DNA of 64,000 bases from assembly GCF_019613955.1 (NCBI RefSeq), contig NZ_CP080443.1, forward strand, positions 1,736,001 through 1,800,000, written 5' to 3'. Of this stretch, positions 51,495-61,145 are shown one piece after another. A program made the position numbers and the translations under genes. Source of the DNA: Chryseobacterium sp. LJ668. GTDB taxonomy: Bacteria; Bacteroidota; Bacteroidia; Flavobacteriales; Weeksellaceae. Each line of letters begins with the position of its first letter. The first letter of the stretch is position 1. The notes beneath the pieces are model-generated. The model had not been told where the DNA came from. It saw only the letters and a list, made by a program, of their open reading frames with translations, and made no database searches.

Positions 51495-54400
51495 TTATTC
51501 TCTATTCTTAATTAAAAGCCACCCTGAATGTGAAACTGGTAATTTTGTATCAGGTTCAATCCATTTCAATATATACCAATAAGTGCCTGTTGAGAGGGTT
51601 CTTCCTTCTGATTTTCCATCCCAGATGTAATTTTTACCGGATGATTTATAAACAGCTGCACCATATCGATCTACCACTTCAATGCTTACATTTTGTTTTA
51701 ATCTAAGGTCAGAATAGTTTAATACATCGTTATGACCGTCCCCATTTGGCGTGATGGCGTTCACCAGGTTAAGAATTAAAAATTCTTTTATGATAGGTCT
51801 GCACCCGTCTGCGCTCAAAACATACACGGTATGAGGGCCTCTCGTAAGACCGCTAAACGTATTTGAAGACTGATAATCAATTCCGTTTAAAGAATATTGA
51901 TAGGGAGCGGTTCCACCCGATACATTAATTGTAGCGTTTGATCCCGTAACCTGAATACTTGTAATGGTAGGCGCCTGCGCCGTCGTTACATTGACGGTCT
52001 GTCTGTAAATACAGCCGTTGAATCCCAGATCGACATAATATATTCCGGCACCTACTGTAATGATCGGTGTTGTTTCGCCGGTGCTCCATAAATATGATGT
52101 AAAACCGGTTCCTGCATTCAAAACTGCTTTTTCATTAAGGCAGACCACCTGATCTTTTAAAATGTCAGATTTTTTACCGGATTTTAAAGTAATGGTTATA
52201 GTTCCTGTATTTGGACAGGCATTGCTGCTGGTAAACCTTATATAGTAGGTTCCTGACGTTGTAATAACTTGTTGTGCAGCAATTGCATTTGTTCCCGCCT
52301 GCGCATTAGCCAAAGTCGAATGGAATGTCAGCGTAACTGCAGGATCTGTCGTAAACTGGTTTTTATAATCGTTGAGGTTGACGGTTTCAGAGCCATTCAA
52401 ATCATTATCACAAACCTGAGTATTGACAATAGCTGTAAGTAGTGTAATTTTATTTCCGATCGTAAAATTAATCTGTCCGAAAGCGGGCGGACAATTGTTA
52501 TTGCTTTCTACCCTTACATATACAATTGTATTGGCAGTATACGTCCAGTTGGCAGGTAAAGTATTGTTGTTGCCGGCATTTGCATCGGCCTGATTTAAAT
52601 AATATTTAACCGTAAAATTAGTCGAGTTTGTAACTATCTGAGGTGTTACAGAAGTAAAATTAACATTGATGATCCCGTCAAAATTATCATCGCAAATATT
52701 TGCATTAAAATTTGACGTATTGATATTGGCAAGCGGATTCACCGTTAAGGTGATCTGTGCTGTTCTTGTACATCCGAACGGCGAAGTAACTCTTACATAA
52801 ACATTAGACGCAGCTGAATTATAAACGGATGGTGTTGTAATGGGTATTGTATAAGCCGCATCAGAAAAATAAGTGACAACGGCACCGGGTGTTGTCGTTA
52901 CGTTTGCTGTTGTTAAGTTGAAAGTACCATTCCCAAGAATGTTTGAACATGCTGTTAATGTCGCATTGTTAGCAACAATTGTATCTAAGCTCAGTGTTAA
53001 TTTTGCAATTTGCGGACAAGCATTAGTACTTTGAAATCTGATGTAAAATGTTCTTACCGGTGCTACAGTTTGTGTAGCGTTGATGGCGTTAATTCCAGTC
53101 TGTGCATCTGACTGCGAGTTAAAATAAGTCAACGAAACTGCAGGGTCTGTCGTGAAGTTATTTTTAAAATTATCTAAAATTACAGTTTCCGTACCATCAG
53201 AATTATCATCACATAATAAGGTGCTGTAATCTTGCGTCAATAAAGAGATCTTAGCTCCGATGCTGAAATTGATCTGGCCAAAAGCTGCAGGACAGCCATT
53301 ACTGGATTCTACTCTCACATAAACTGTTGTATTTGCAGTGTAAGACCAGTTTGTTGGAAGCGTATTAGCGTTTCCTGCTGTTGCATCTGCCTGTAGTAGA
53401 TAGTATTTTACTGTAAAATTTGCAGAATTAGTGACAATTTGTGGTGAAATTGTAGTGAAATTGACATTGATGATTCCGTCAAAATTATCATCACAGAGAT
53501 TTCCGTTAAAATTTGTGGTGGTAATGTTCGGTGCTGCATTTAATGATAAATTAATCTGAGCAACCTTTGAACATCCGTAAGTCGAAGTTACTTTGGCATA
53601 AACAATTCCTGCAGATGCGCTGTAAGAAGTCGGTGTCGTGATAGGCAGCGTTAAAGCGGCATCAGAGAAATAAGCGATAGCAATTCCGGGATCTGTAGTC
53701 ACGATAGCTGAAGTTAAATTAAATATTCCTGTCGTTCCATTAGTCGTACAAGTTGTTATAGCAGTATTGGTAACCTGAAGGACATCAATATTTAAGATTA
53801 CCTTAAAATATTCAAAGGCTGCAGGGTTACCGGTTCCTTCAATATAATAAGTGAAAGAATCTGTCACGTCCGCACTCAATCCGGGATTTGGAGTATAAGT
53901 AATTTGGCCGTTTGTTGGGTTTATAACCGCTGTACCAGATGTCGGAGCAATGCTGATACTTGTATTGGCAATAGAAATAGTTTGTGTAGAAGATGTAAAT
54001 GCCGGACTGATTACTTTAGTATTGCAAGAACCTATATTTGAAGTTGTAGTAGAGATAGGCGGACAAACCGTGTAGCTGTAAACGTTGGTAAGTTTAGAGT
54101 CGCAATTATTCTTTGTAATAAGACACGTGTAATTTCCGGCACCGTAATTTTCAGGATTAATAAAATAAGTTGTAGCACCTGGAATAGGGTTGCCGTTCAA
54201 AAACCACTGGTAAGCATCATAGGTATTATCAACCTGAAGCAAAATACCGTTTAAACAGTCACCGGTTTTAGCAATACCGGGTACCGATGAAAATCCTGCA
54301 AAATATCCACCATATCCTACGGCACCGCTACCGCCAACAATACCTGCAGTCACCGATTTTGTAGAATTTACGGTAATATTTCCTGTGATATTGGGAATTG

Positions 54401-55637
54401 AGTAGGATACCCAATTTGCATTTCCGGTCACGGGATACGGGCCGTTTCCTGTTGCGATAGGGCCTCCGTTAAGAGTAACGATGGCACCGGTTTGGGTGAT
54501 GATATTGAGTTTTGTATTGTAGGTCTGAAATCCTATTTGATTGATAAAACCTATTTCATCCACTTTGTTGGGCAAAAAACAGCTCAACGGCGGGATATAA
54601 TTAAACCCGCCTGTAGCATAAATGGATCCTGTAGCCACACCTGCCAGCAATTGATAAACATACATGTTTTTCGTGGAGGAAATAGCCATGTTAAAATTAT
54701 TATTCCCTTGATTCACATAAGAAGCGCCGGGAACCATAAAATATTGTCCTGCATTCAGCGTAACTCCCGAAGGCGCTCCATTTACCGTGAATGTAGTATT
54801 ATTTTCTGTCGCAAGTACCAAAATTGTTTCCATGCCGGAAGTGGCAGGTCCGTTGCCTTTTACCACTACAAAATCTTTCCCCAACCTGTCTACAGGTACA
54901 GCCTGATCCATCAGAATATCATTATTGGTAAAATTTTGATTGGTATAAATTGCATTAAAATTCCCGTTGGTAACAGAAACTGGTTTTGTAGATTCTATTT
55001 TTGCCCCGACAAGACCTGCTAAATTATTAGGTGAATCGCTGCTTACAACATCCATTACATAAGATTGTCCTCTGTTTAGAGTAAATGTTTTGTTGGGTGT
55101 AGAAGTACCGTCAGAAAAAATAACATTGGGGTCATACCCTGAAACTACAACCGATGTATTGTCTTCAGTTGCAGTAACACCGATAGTAGAATTAATGTAA
55201 AAATTACTTCCTGTATTGGGTGCCATTGCCGCATAGAACTTGGTGCCTAAACCTGCAAGACCTTTTGATGTGATGATCTCTGCGTGATTGTCTACCGAAA
55301 ATCTATAGTTGGCAAAGAATTTTTTTGGACCTTTTACATACATACCCATGGATGAGGGCGTAAAGAGATCTGCCTGGTTTACCGCCATAAGAAAATATTC
55401 GGGAATATTTACCTGTACGGGGTTTCCTTTACTTACCTGTACCGTTGTGTACAGTGTATTATTGTTATAGATCTGCACCGAAAAAGGTGCGGTCTCATTG
55501 GTAGATAAATATAAAAAGCTCTGCAGATTATTTGTTCCGGCTTTTGCGGCCATAGGAGCAAACCAGTGATCAGTATCTAATTGTGCGTTGACAAGTAAAC
55601 AAAGAAAAGTACAAATACTTAGTAAAAATTTTTTCAT
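51495..55637 (-). CDS. Giant T9SS type B surface protein D
   Basis: A 1380-residue exported protein, the longest of the four (signal ending VNAQ, then LDTDHWFAPM). The N-terminal region matches the others (about 20-480). It carries a threefold block like that of protein A, but twice in tandem (about 620-1150), each about 267 residues (TNTAITTC and NNATLTAC, LCDDNFDG and ICDDNFDG, LCDDNSDG and CDNDLNG). The type B T9SS domain (TPNGDGHNDVLNYS, DRYGAAVY) ends the chain with KNRE. Confidence 0.83.
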   Translation of the reverse strand: MKKFLLSICTFLCLLVNAQLDTDHWFAPMAAKAGTNNLQSFLYLSTNETAPFSVQIYNNNTLYTTVQVSKGNPVQVNIPEYFLMAVNQADLFTPSSMGMYVKGPKKFFANYRFSVDNHAEIITSKGLAGLGTKFYAAMAPNTGSNFYINSTIGVTATEDNTSVVVSGYDPNVIFSDGTSTPNKTFTLNRGQSYVMDVVSSDSPNNLAGLVGAKIESTKPVSVTNGNFNAIYTNQNFTNNDILMDQAVPVDRLGKDFVVVKGNGPATSGMETILVLATENNTTFTVNGAPSGVTLNAGQYFMVPGASYVNQGNNNFNMAISSTKNMYVYQLLAGVATGSIYATGGFNYIPPLSCFLPNKVDEIGFINQIGFQTYNTKLNIITQTGAIVTLNGGPIATGNGPYPVTGNANWVSYSIPNITGNITVNSTKSVTAGIVGGSGAVGYGGYFAGFSSVPGIAKTGDCLNGILLQVDNTYDAYQWFLNGNPIPGATTYFINPENYGAGNYTCLITKNNCDSKLTNVYSYTVCPPISTTTSNIGSCNTKVISPAFTSSTQTISIANTSISIAPTSGTAVINPTNGQITYTPNPGLSADVTDSFTYYIEGTGNPAAFEYFKVILNIDVLQVTNTAITTCTTNGTTGIFNLTSAIVTTDPGIAIAYFSDAALTLPITTPTSYSASAGIVYAKVTSTYGCSKVAQINLSLNAAPNITTTNFNGNLCDDNFDGIINVNFTTISPQIVTNSANFTVKYYLLQADATAGNANTLPTNWSYTANTTVYVRVESSNGCPAAFGQINFSIGAKISLLTQDYSTLLCDDNSDGTETVILDNFKNNFTTDPAVSLTYFNSQSDAQTGINAINATQTVAPVRTFYIRFQSTNACPQIAKLTLSLDTIVANNATLTACSNILGNGTFNLTTANVTTTPGAVVTYFSDAAYTIPITTPSVYNSAASNVYVRVTSPFGCTRTAQITLTVNPLANINTSNFNANICDDNFDGIINVNFTSVTPQIVTNSTNFTVKYYLNQADANAGNNNTLPANWTYTANTIVYVRVESNNNCPPAFGQINFTIGNKITLLTAIVNTQVCDNDLNGSETVNLNDYKNQFTTDPAVTLTFHSTLANAQAGTNAIAAQQVITTSGTYYIRFTSSNACPNTGTITITLKSGKKSDILKDQVVCLNEKAVLNAGTGFTSYLWSTGETTPIITVGAGIYYVDLGFNGCIYRQTVNVTTAQAPTITSIQVTGSNATINVSGGTAPYQYSLNGIDYQSSNTFSGLTRGPHTVYVLSADGCRPIIKEFLILNLVNAITPNGDGHNDVLNYSDLRLKQNVSIEVVDRYGAAVYKSSGKNYIWDGKSEGRTLSTGTYWYILKWIEPDTKLPVSHSGWLLIKNRE
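52180..53785 (-). repeat. Tandem duplication inside giant gene D
   Basis: Two adjacent copies of about 801 bases lie in frame. Matching anchors are GATCCCGTCAAAATTATC at 52671 and GATTCCGTCAAAATTATC at 53472, exactly 801 bases (267 codons) apart. The copies have diverged but keep module order. Boundaries are approximate. Confidence 0.75.
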
Positions 55638-55779
55638 GCCTGAATTTCAAGGGCGACAAATTTAAGTATTAATAATCAAAATCTTATCTAATTTTTTTAA
55701 CATTTTTTTAGAATTTTTAAAAGTATGAATTTTTTAAACTAAAGTTCATTTAATGTTCATCTTCGCAACAGGGAATAAA

Positions 55780-55812
55780 CAAAAAAATCCCGGTGAATTT
55801 TTTCACCGGGAT
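55780..55812 (-). terminator. tsf terminator
   Basis: ATCCCGGTGAA (55787-55797) and TTCACCGGGAT (55802-55812) form a perfect stem around TTTT. Read on the minus strand the hairpin is followed by a run of T. Confidence 0.92.
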
Positions 55813-55835
55813 CATTTATTGTATAAAAAAACTGG

Positions 55836-56663
55836 TTAAGCTAAGCTTACTCTTACAAATCCTGTAATTTTCAAGTCTCCATTTACAGATTTCACGTAAT
55901 CAGCAACAGAAACAGAACTATCTTTAATAAAATCCTGGTGTACCAAAGTATTGTCTTTGTAGAATCTCTGCATTTTACCTTTTAATATATTATCAATAAT
56001 ATTTGCAGGTTTACCTTCTTCAGTAAGTTTGTGTCTTTCGATTTCCAATTCTTTGTCGATTGTTTCCTGAGAAACCGAAGTTTCATCAAGAGCGATTGGG
56101 TTCATTGCAGCAGCCTGCATAGAAACAGCTTTAGCAGCCTCGTCAGCACCGTCTACTTTAGCAGAAAGTGAAGTAATTGCAGCAATTTTGTTTCCTGCGT
56201 GGATGTAAGCTCCCAGGAAAGGTCCTGTGATTCTTTCGAACGCACCGATCTCGATTTTCTCACCGATAACTCCTGTCTGCTCGATCAATTTCTCAGCAAC
56301 AGTCATTCCGTGGAAATCTGTAGCTAATAATTCTTCTTTAGTTGCAGCGAAAATAGCCATTTCAGCAATTTCGTAAGCTAGCTCGATGAACGCTTCGTTT
56401 TTAGCAACAAAGTCAGTTTCACAGTTTAAAGAAATAATAGTACCTAAAGTATTATCTTCATTTACTCTAGCGATTACAGCACCTTCAGAAGAATCTCTGT
56501 CAGCTCTGTTGGCAGCTACTTTTTGTCCTTTTTTTCTAAGGATATCTACTGCTTTTTCGAAATCTCCTTCTGCTTCAACTAAAGCTTTCTTGCAGTCCAT
56601 CATACCTGCACCTGTTTGGTTTCTCAATTTTGCTACGTCTGCAGCAGCTGGTGAATAAGACAT
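55836..56663 (-). CDS. tsf: Elongation factor Ts
   Basis: A 275-residue nucleotide exchange factor for EF-Tu. The N-terminal VAKLRNQTGAGMMDCKKALVE and the conserved INCETDFVA-like LNCETDFVAKNEAF are family hallmarks. It is complete and has its own terminator. TATCTTTG on the minus strand at 56726-56733 fits a -7 element. It sits 17 kb from rpsB, on the opposite strand, unlike the usual rpsB-tsf pair. Confidence 0.96.
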   Translation of the reverse strand: MSYSPAAADVAKLRNQTGAGMMDCKKALVEAEGDFEKAVDILRKKGQKVAANRADRDSSEGAVIARVNEDNTLGTIISLNCETDFVAKNEAFIELAYEIAEMAIFAATKEELLATDFHGMTVAEKLIEQTGVIGEKIEIGAFERITGPFLGAYIHAGNKIAAITSLSAKVDGADEAAKAVSMQAAAMNPIALDETSVSQETIDKELEIERHKLTEEGKPANIIDNILKGKMQRFYKDNTLVHQDFIKDSSVSVADYVKSVNGDLKITGFVRVSLA

Positions 56664-56725
56664 AATATTTATTTATTTTTTATTTAAAATTATGATTAAC
56701 TTTAATAGTTTATTTTAAAGATGTG

Positions 56726-56733
56726 CAAAGATA
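56726..56733 (-). promoter_or_regulatory. tsf promoter -7 element
   Basis: TATCTTTG on the minus strand lies about 62 bases before the tsf start. No clear TTG is found at the right distance, so only the -7 element is supported. Confidence 0.5.
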
Positions 56734-56809
56734 ATGATTTTAATGATAAACTAAAAAATGACTTTTCACGTTATAGCATTATTTAATAAATTTTTAAAGG
56801 TTTCTACAG

Positions 56810-57499
56810 ATGAAAAACATATTTCTAATCATATTCCTCCTCATTTTCAGTCTTGGTTTCTCTCAGAAGAAAAAAAAATCTAAAACTAAAGTTGTTGCCG
56901 AAAAAGAAACGGTCATTATCTATACAGAAACAGAAGCCGAAACTTCTAACGAACCAAGAATTATCGCAGGTTTTTTAAAGCAAAACCCAGGTCATGCGAG
57001 AACAGATTTTTTTAAAAAAAGACTGATTACCATTATTATGGCAGACAACTCACCAGAAGCCAAACCGACCATCAAACCATTAAGTAAAGATAAAATTGAA
57101 AAAATAGTAAGCAATAACGAGCTTAATAAAGGTAAGGATGTAACAGTTAATAAATCACCGGAAAAAAATGTAAATTTTGCAAGTGTAGGAAGTGTCAGTA
57201 AAAAATCTGAGGCAAGTGATAAAAATAAAAGAACCGCGGCAATGCTTACTCACATTTTTAATGATGATCCGAGTGATAAGGAAGCATATATCAATATCAA
57301 AAACAGATCAAACTGCAGGCTGATCGTGAAGATAAGCGGTAAAAAATATTATAACCTTGATGTTCCTGCAAAAGGACAGAATTTTGTCCTGATCGATAAA
57401 GGTGAATATGTGCTGACTACAATGGTGTGTGACGCAAAATATTCGTCACTGAAGAAGATCACAAAAGATATTGAGATACAGCTGGATGTGTCGGAGTAA
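56810..57499 (+). CDS. DUF6759-like secreted protein, copy 3
   Basis: A 229-residue protein with a signal peptide (about 1-18, ending GFSQ) and basic tract KKKKKSKTK. Its C-terminal part (about 155-225; NRSNCRLIVKISG, VPAKGQNFVLIDKGEY, TTMVCDAKYSSLKK) matches copies 1 and 2, including the cysteine pair. It is divergent from tsf and lies on the opposite strand to the other two copies. Confidence 0.72.
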   Translation: MKNIFLIIFLLIFSLGFSQKKKKSKTKVVAEKETVIIYTETEAETSNEPRIIAGFLKQNPGHARTDFFKKRLITIIMADNSPEAKPTIKPLSKDKIEKIVSNNELNKGKDVTVNKSPEKNVNFASVGSVSKKSEASDKNKRTAAMLTHIFNDDPSDKEAYINIKNRSNCRLIVKISGKKYYNLDVPAKGQNFVLIDKGEYVLTTMVCDAKYSSLKKITKDIEIQLDVSE

Positions 57500-57516
57500 A
57501 TAAAATTATATTTAAA

Positions 57517-57553
57517 TAAAAAAGGTAGCTAATTTCTCAGCTACCTTTTTTTA
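57517..57553. terminator. Bidirectional terminator between DUF6759-like copy 3 and accA
   Basis: AAGGTAGCT and AGCTACCTT pair around AATTTCTC, with A and T runs on both sides. Confidence 0.9.
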
Positions 57554-57556
57554 TTT

Positions 57557-58513
57557 TTATCCTTTGAATTGCCCCATGGCAATAAATTTGTCTTGTCTTT
57601 GGGTTTCCAGTTCCTGTCCTGTGAATTTAGAAAACGCTTTGATGTTTTGCAATATCGAGGTTTTTAAATTCAAATAGGTTGCTTCAGGATCGTAATGTGC
57701 TCCGCCAAGAGGCTCTTCGATGATTCCATCGATGAATTTTTCTCTTAAAGCGTCTTTCGGGGTTAAATTCAATGCGTTGGCTGCGTCTTCTTTATGATCC
57801 CAGTTTCTCCACAAGATTGACGAGCAACTTTCTGGTGCAATTACCGTATACCAAGTGTTTTCAAGCATATATACTTTATTTCCTACACCAATTCCTAATG
57901 CTCCGCCACTTGCTCCTTCACCGATAATGTAAGTGAAAATAGGAGTTTTAAGCTGCACCATTGTAAAGATATTTCTTGCAATAGCTTCACCCTGACCTCT
58001 TTCCTCTGCCTCTAATCCAGGATATGCGCCCGGTGTATCGACTAAGGTAATTACAGGAATTCTGAATTTTTCAGCCAGCTTCATTAATCTTAATGCCTTT
58101 CTATATCCTTCAGGATTAGGCATTCCGAATCTTCTGTATTGTCTTTCTTTGGTGGTTCTCCCTTTTTGGGTACCGATGATCATTACTTTTTGACCATCTA
58201 ATGTTGCCAAACCGCCGATCATCGCAGGATCATCTGCAAAGTTTCTGTCACCATGCAATTCCAGGAAACTTCCTTTATCTACCATACCGTTGATATAGTC
58301 TATGGTGTAAGGACGATCAGGATGACGCGATAACTGTACTCTCTGCCAAGGAGTTAGATTTCCATAGATTTCTTTTTTCTTATCGATAATCTTATCCTCG
58401 ATCTGACTGCATGCTAATTTTACATCAACACCACTTTCTTCTCCTACCAACGAACAGGTTTGATACTGATCCATCAGTTCTTTTATAGGAAGTTCGAAAC
58501 TTAAATATTCCAT
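57557..58513 (-). CDS. accA: Acetyl-CoA carboxylase carboxyltransferase subunit alpha
   Basis: A 318-residue subunit of the carboxyltransferase that, with AccD, transfers carboxyl from carboxybiotin to acetyl-CoA, giving malonyl-CoA for fatty acids. The motifs [38 protein letters not shown] and [12 protein letters not shown] are those of AccA. The ATG at 58513 gives the family N-terminus. Confidence 0.97.
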   Translation of the reverse strand: MEYLSFELPIKELMDQYQTCSLVGEESGVDVKLACSQIEDKIIDKKKEIYGNLTPWQRVQLSRHPDRPYTIDYINGMVDKGSFLELHGDRNFADDPAMIGGLATLDGQKVMIIGTQKGRTTKERQYRRFGMPNPEGYRKALRLMKLAEKFRIPVITLVDTPGAYPGLEAEERGQGEAIARNIFTMVQLKTPIFTYIIGEGASGGALGIGVGNKVYMLENTWYTVIAPESCSSILWRNWDHKEDAANALNLTPKDALREKFIDGIIEEPLGGAHYDPEATYLNLKTSILQNIKAFSKFTGQELETQRQDKFIAMGQFKG

Positions 58514-58560
58514 TCTTGAAGTAAATTAAATCTTTCAAATGTATGAAAAATTATGAAAAT

Positions 58561-60069
58561 TTATTTAAAATTATTTACAGCATTGCTTATTCTGGCGATA
58601 CTTTCTTCTTTACCAACGAGTTCCACGATATCCGGAACATCCGGACCTTTCAGTTCTCCAACTAAGGCTAAACGCAGAGGCATCATTACTTTTCCCATTC
58701 CTACACCTTTGTTTTCTGCAAAATCGTGTAAGTTTTGTTTAATATTTTCTGAAGTGAAATCATTAATTGAATTAAAACTTTCGGCAAATTCTGTCAAAAG
58801 ACCTGCAGTTTCTTCATTCCATGCTTTCTTAGATGCTTTCTCATCGTAAGAAATGGGAGCTTCAAAAAAGAATTTTCCGTTTTCGTAAATATCTTTCGGG
58901 AACGTTGCTCTTTCTTTCATCAAATGAATAATTTTCAATAATTTTTCATCTTCAATATTTAAATTTAAATCTGAATTTTTTAAAATTTGAAGTAATTCTT
59001 CATCCGATTTCAGCTGAATATATTGATGGTTGAACCACTCAGCTTTTTCTTTATTAAATCTTGCTCCGGCTTTATGAACTTTATTTAAATCAAATTCTTT
59101 AGCCATTTCATCCAGTGATAAAATTTCTTTATCGTCCGCAGGAGACCAGCCTAAAAGTGCCACCATATTGATGAAAGCTTCTGGCAAATATCCGTTTTCT
59201 CTAAAGCCTTTAGAAACAATTCCTGTTTTGGGATCCTTGAAATCTAATGGAAATACAGGAAAACCGAATTTATCACCGTCTCTTTTACTTAATTTCCCTT
59301 TTCCTTCAGGTTTTAAGATCAAAGAAAGGTGGGCAAACTCAGGAGCTTGCCAGCCCATTGCTTCATATAATAAAACGTGTAAACCAAGGGAAGGAAGCCA
59401 CTCTTCACCACGGATAACGTGAGTAATTTCCATTTCGTGGTCATCAATGATGTTGGCAAAATGGTAAGTAGGCATCCCGTCGTTTTTCACTAGAACTTTA
59501 TCGTCTAAGGTATCGGTATTCACTGCAGAATTTCCACGGATGATGTCGACTAAACCCAAAGTTCTGTCAACCGGCATCTTGAATCTTACAACATATGGCG
59601 TTTTTGCATCCATCAATTTTTGAATTTCCCCTTCAGAAAGTGAAATGCTGTTTTTTAAACGGTTTCTTGAAATGTTGTTATAAGAGAAGACATCACCTTT
59701 AGCTTCGAACTCGGCGCGGATGGCATCCAATTCTTCAGCGGTGTCAAAAGCGATGTAAGCGTAGTCGGTTTTTAAGATCTGCTCAGTGTATCTATCATAG
59801 ATATCTCTTCTTTCAGATTGTCGGTAAGGGGCAAATTTTCCACCTTTTTTAGGGCTTTCGTCGGGAATGATTCCACACCACTCAAGAGCTTCTTCAATGT
59901 AATCTTCGGCACCTTCTACATAACGTGCGGTATCTGTATCTTCGATTCTCAATACAAACTCACCACCCTTATTTTTTGCAAAAAGATAATCATACAACGC
60001 AGTTCTTACACCTCCCAAATGCAATGGCCCTGTAGGACTTGGTGCAAAACGGACTCTTACTTTACTCAT
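58561..60069 (-). CDS. gltX: Glutamyl-tRNA synthetase
   Basis: A 502-residue class I synthetase. The HIGH motif reads HLGG (17-20; FAPSPTGPLHLGG), and the KMSKS motif reads KLSKR. It charges tRNA-Glu with glutamate (and perhaps tRNA-Gln where a transamidase is used). ATG 60069 gives the conserved start MSKVRVRFAPSP; the longer frame is rejected. Confidence 0.97.
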   Translation of the reverse strand: MSKVRVRFAPSPTGPLHLGGVRTALYDYLFAKNKGGEFVLRIEDTDTARYVEGAEDYIEEALEWCGIIPDESPKKGGKFAPYRQSERRDIYDRYTEQILKTDYAYIAFDTAEELDAIRAEFEAKGDVFSYNNISRNRLKNSISLSEGEIQKLMDAKTPYVVRFKMPVDRTLGLVDIIRGNSAVNTDTLDDKVLVKNDGMPTYHFANIIDDHEMEITHVIRGEEWLPSLGLHVLLYEAMGWQAPEFAHLSLILKPEGKGKLSKRDGDKFGFPVFPLDFKDPKTGIVSKGFRENGYLPEAFINMVALLGWSPADDKEILSLDEMAKEFDLNKVHKAGARFNKEKAEWFNHQYIQLKSDEELLQILKNSDLNLNIEDEKLLKIIHLMKERATFPKDIYENGKFFFEAPISYDEKASKKAWNEETAGLLTEFAESFNSINDFTSENIKQNLHDFAENKGVGMGKVMMPLRLALVGELKGPDVPDIVELVGKEESIARISNAVNNFK

Positions 60070-60143
60070 TTCTTTGAAATTAAGGTGCAAATTTAAGCAT
60101 TTCAAAAAAGTTTATACGTAAAAGAGAGGTTTTTTTGGAAAAA

Positions 60144-61052
60144 CTATTTGATATTTTTAAGTAGAATATAATTTTTGTATTCGCCGATTCTTATTTTCAG
60201 CAAGTCTTCTAAAGGCTGTACCAATTTATCTTTTTTGTCCCAAACTGCCTGCGATTTGTCATGCTCGAAGACAAAATCATGATCCGCAATTGCCTGTGCC
60301 ATTACTTTTGGATGAGTTCCTAAGAATTTTCCTACTCGGTCGACAGTGTGATAATTGTATTCTTCCTTTGGTGCTTCTGCTAGTTTTTGATCTTTTTGAC
60401 CGTAATAATATTGGAAATTATTGGCTTTCAGCATCATTTTCTTTTTTGATCTCACAGAATTGTAATGGTAAATCGGAGCATCAAGACGTAATACCTTTAA
60501 TTTTTCACCTCTTTCGCTGCCATTTTTATAACCTTCATCAGATTTAAATTTTCTGAATCCTTGAGAATCGATATAAGATCTGATCTCAGGATTGTTTTTA
60601 AAAATTCTGATTTCATTTTTGTGTACGGCACGGCTGTTGCGGATGTGGTTATAGTCTCCCCAAAAGTGAAGAAAAGGTTGCAGAAAACCTTCTACGAGAG
60701 CATTGTTATTATATTTTTTGATATTTTCCAGAATCTTTGGTAAATCATTTTCGTGAATTACCTCATCTGCTTGAATATGGAAAACCCAATCTCCAGAAAC
60801 ATGTTCTAAACCAATATTTGATTGCTGGGCGAAAATCTTGCCATGTTGTTTCAGATTGTCATCCCAAATGGTGTCTATGATTTTTATTTTAGGATCGTTT
60901 AAATTTTCAATCGCTTCACGGGTTCCATCTGTAGAATCTCCTACTACTGCGATGAATTCGTCACAAATCGGCAAAACAGACTGAATAGATTCTAAAAAAG
61001 GAACTCCATACTGGAATCCATTTCTTACATATCCGTAACCACTAATTTTCAT
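60144..61052 (-). CDS. Family 2 glycosyltransferase
   Basis: A 302-residue cytosolic GT-A fold transferase. VPFLESIQSVLPICDEFIAV and GDSTDGTREAI are the nucleotide-binding start, and QADEV carries a DxD-like acidic motif. Donor and acceptor are unknown. It is divergent from the cupin gene and opens the polysaccharide locus. ATG 61052 is chosen. Confidence 0.87.
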   Translation of the reverse strand: MKISGYGYVRNGFQYGVPFLESIQSVLPICDEFIAVVGDSTDGTREAIENLNDPKIKIIDTIWDDNLKQHGKIFAQQSNIGLEHVSGDWVFHIQADEVIHENDLPKILENIKKYNNNALVEGFLQPFLHFWGDYNHIRNSRAVHKNEIRIFKNNPEIRSYIDSQGFRKFKSDEGYKNGSERGEKLKVLRLDAPIYHYNSVRSKKKMMLKANNFQYYYGQKDQKLAEAPKEEYNYHTVDRVGKFLGTHPKVMAQAIADHDFVFEHDKSQAVWDKKDKLVQPLEDLLKIRIGEYKNYILLKNIK

Positions 61053-61145
61053 AGAACTAATTTTATACAAAAATCTTGATTTTTTTTAAATAATACCTTA
61101 TTTAATAATTTAAGTTTTTATTTTTGTACTTAAAGATTACAAATA

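Noticed and set aside
54492..55022. 176-codon plus-strand frame opposite giant gene D.
   Set aside because: Long antisense frames are common opposite repetitive Thr/Asn-rich genes; no domain, promoter or start context.
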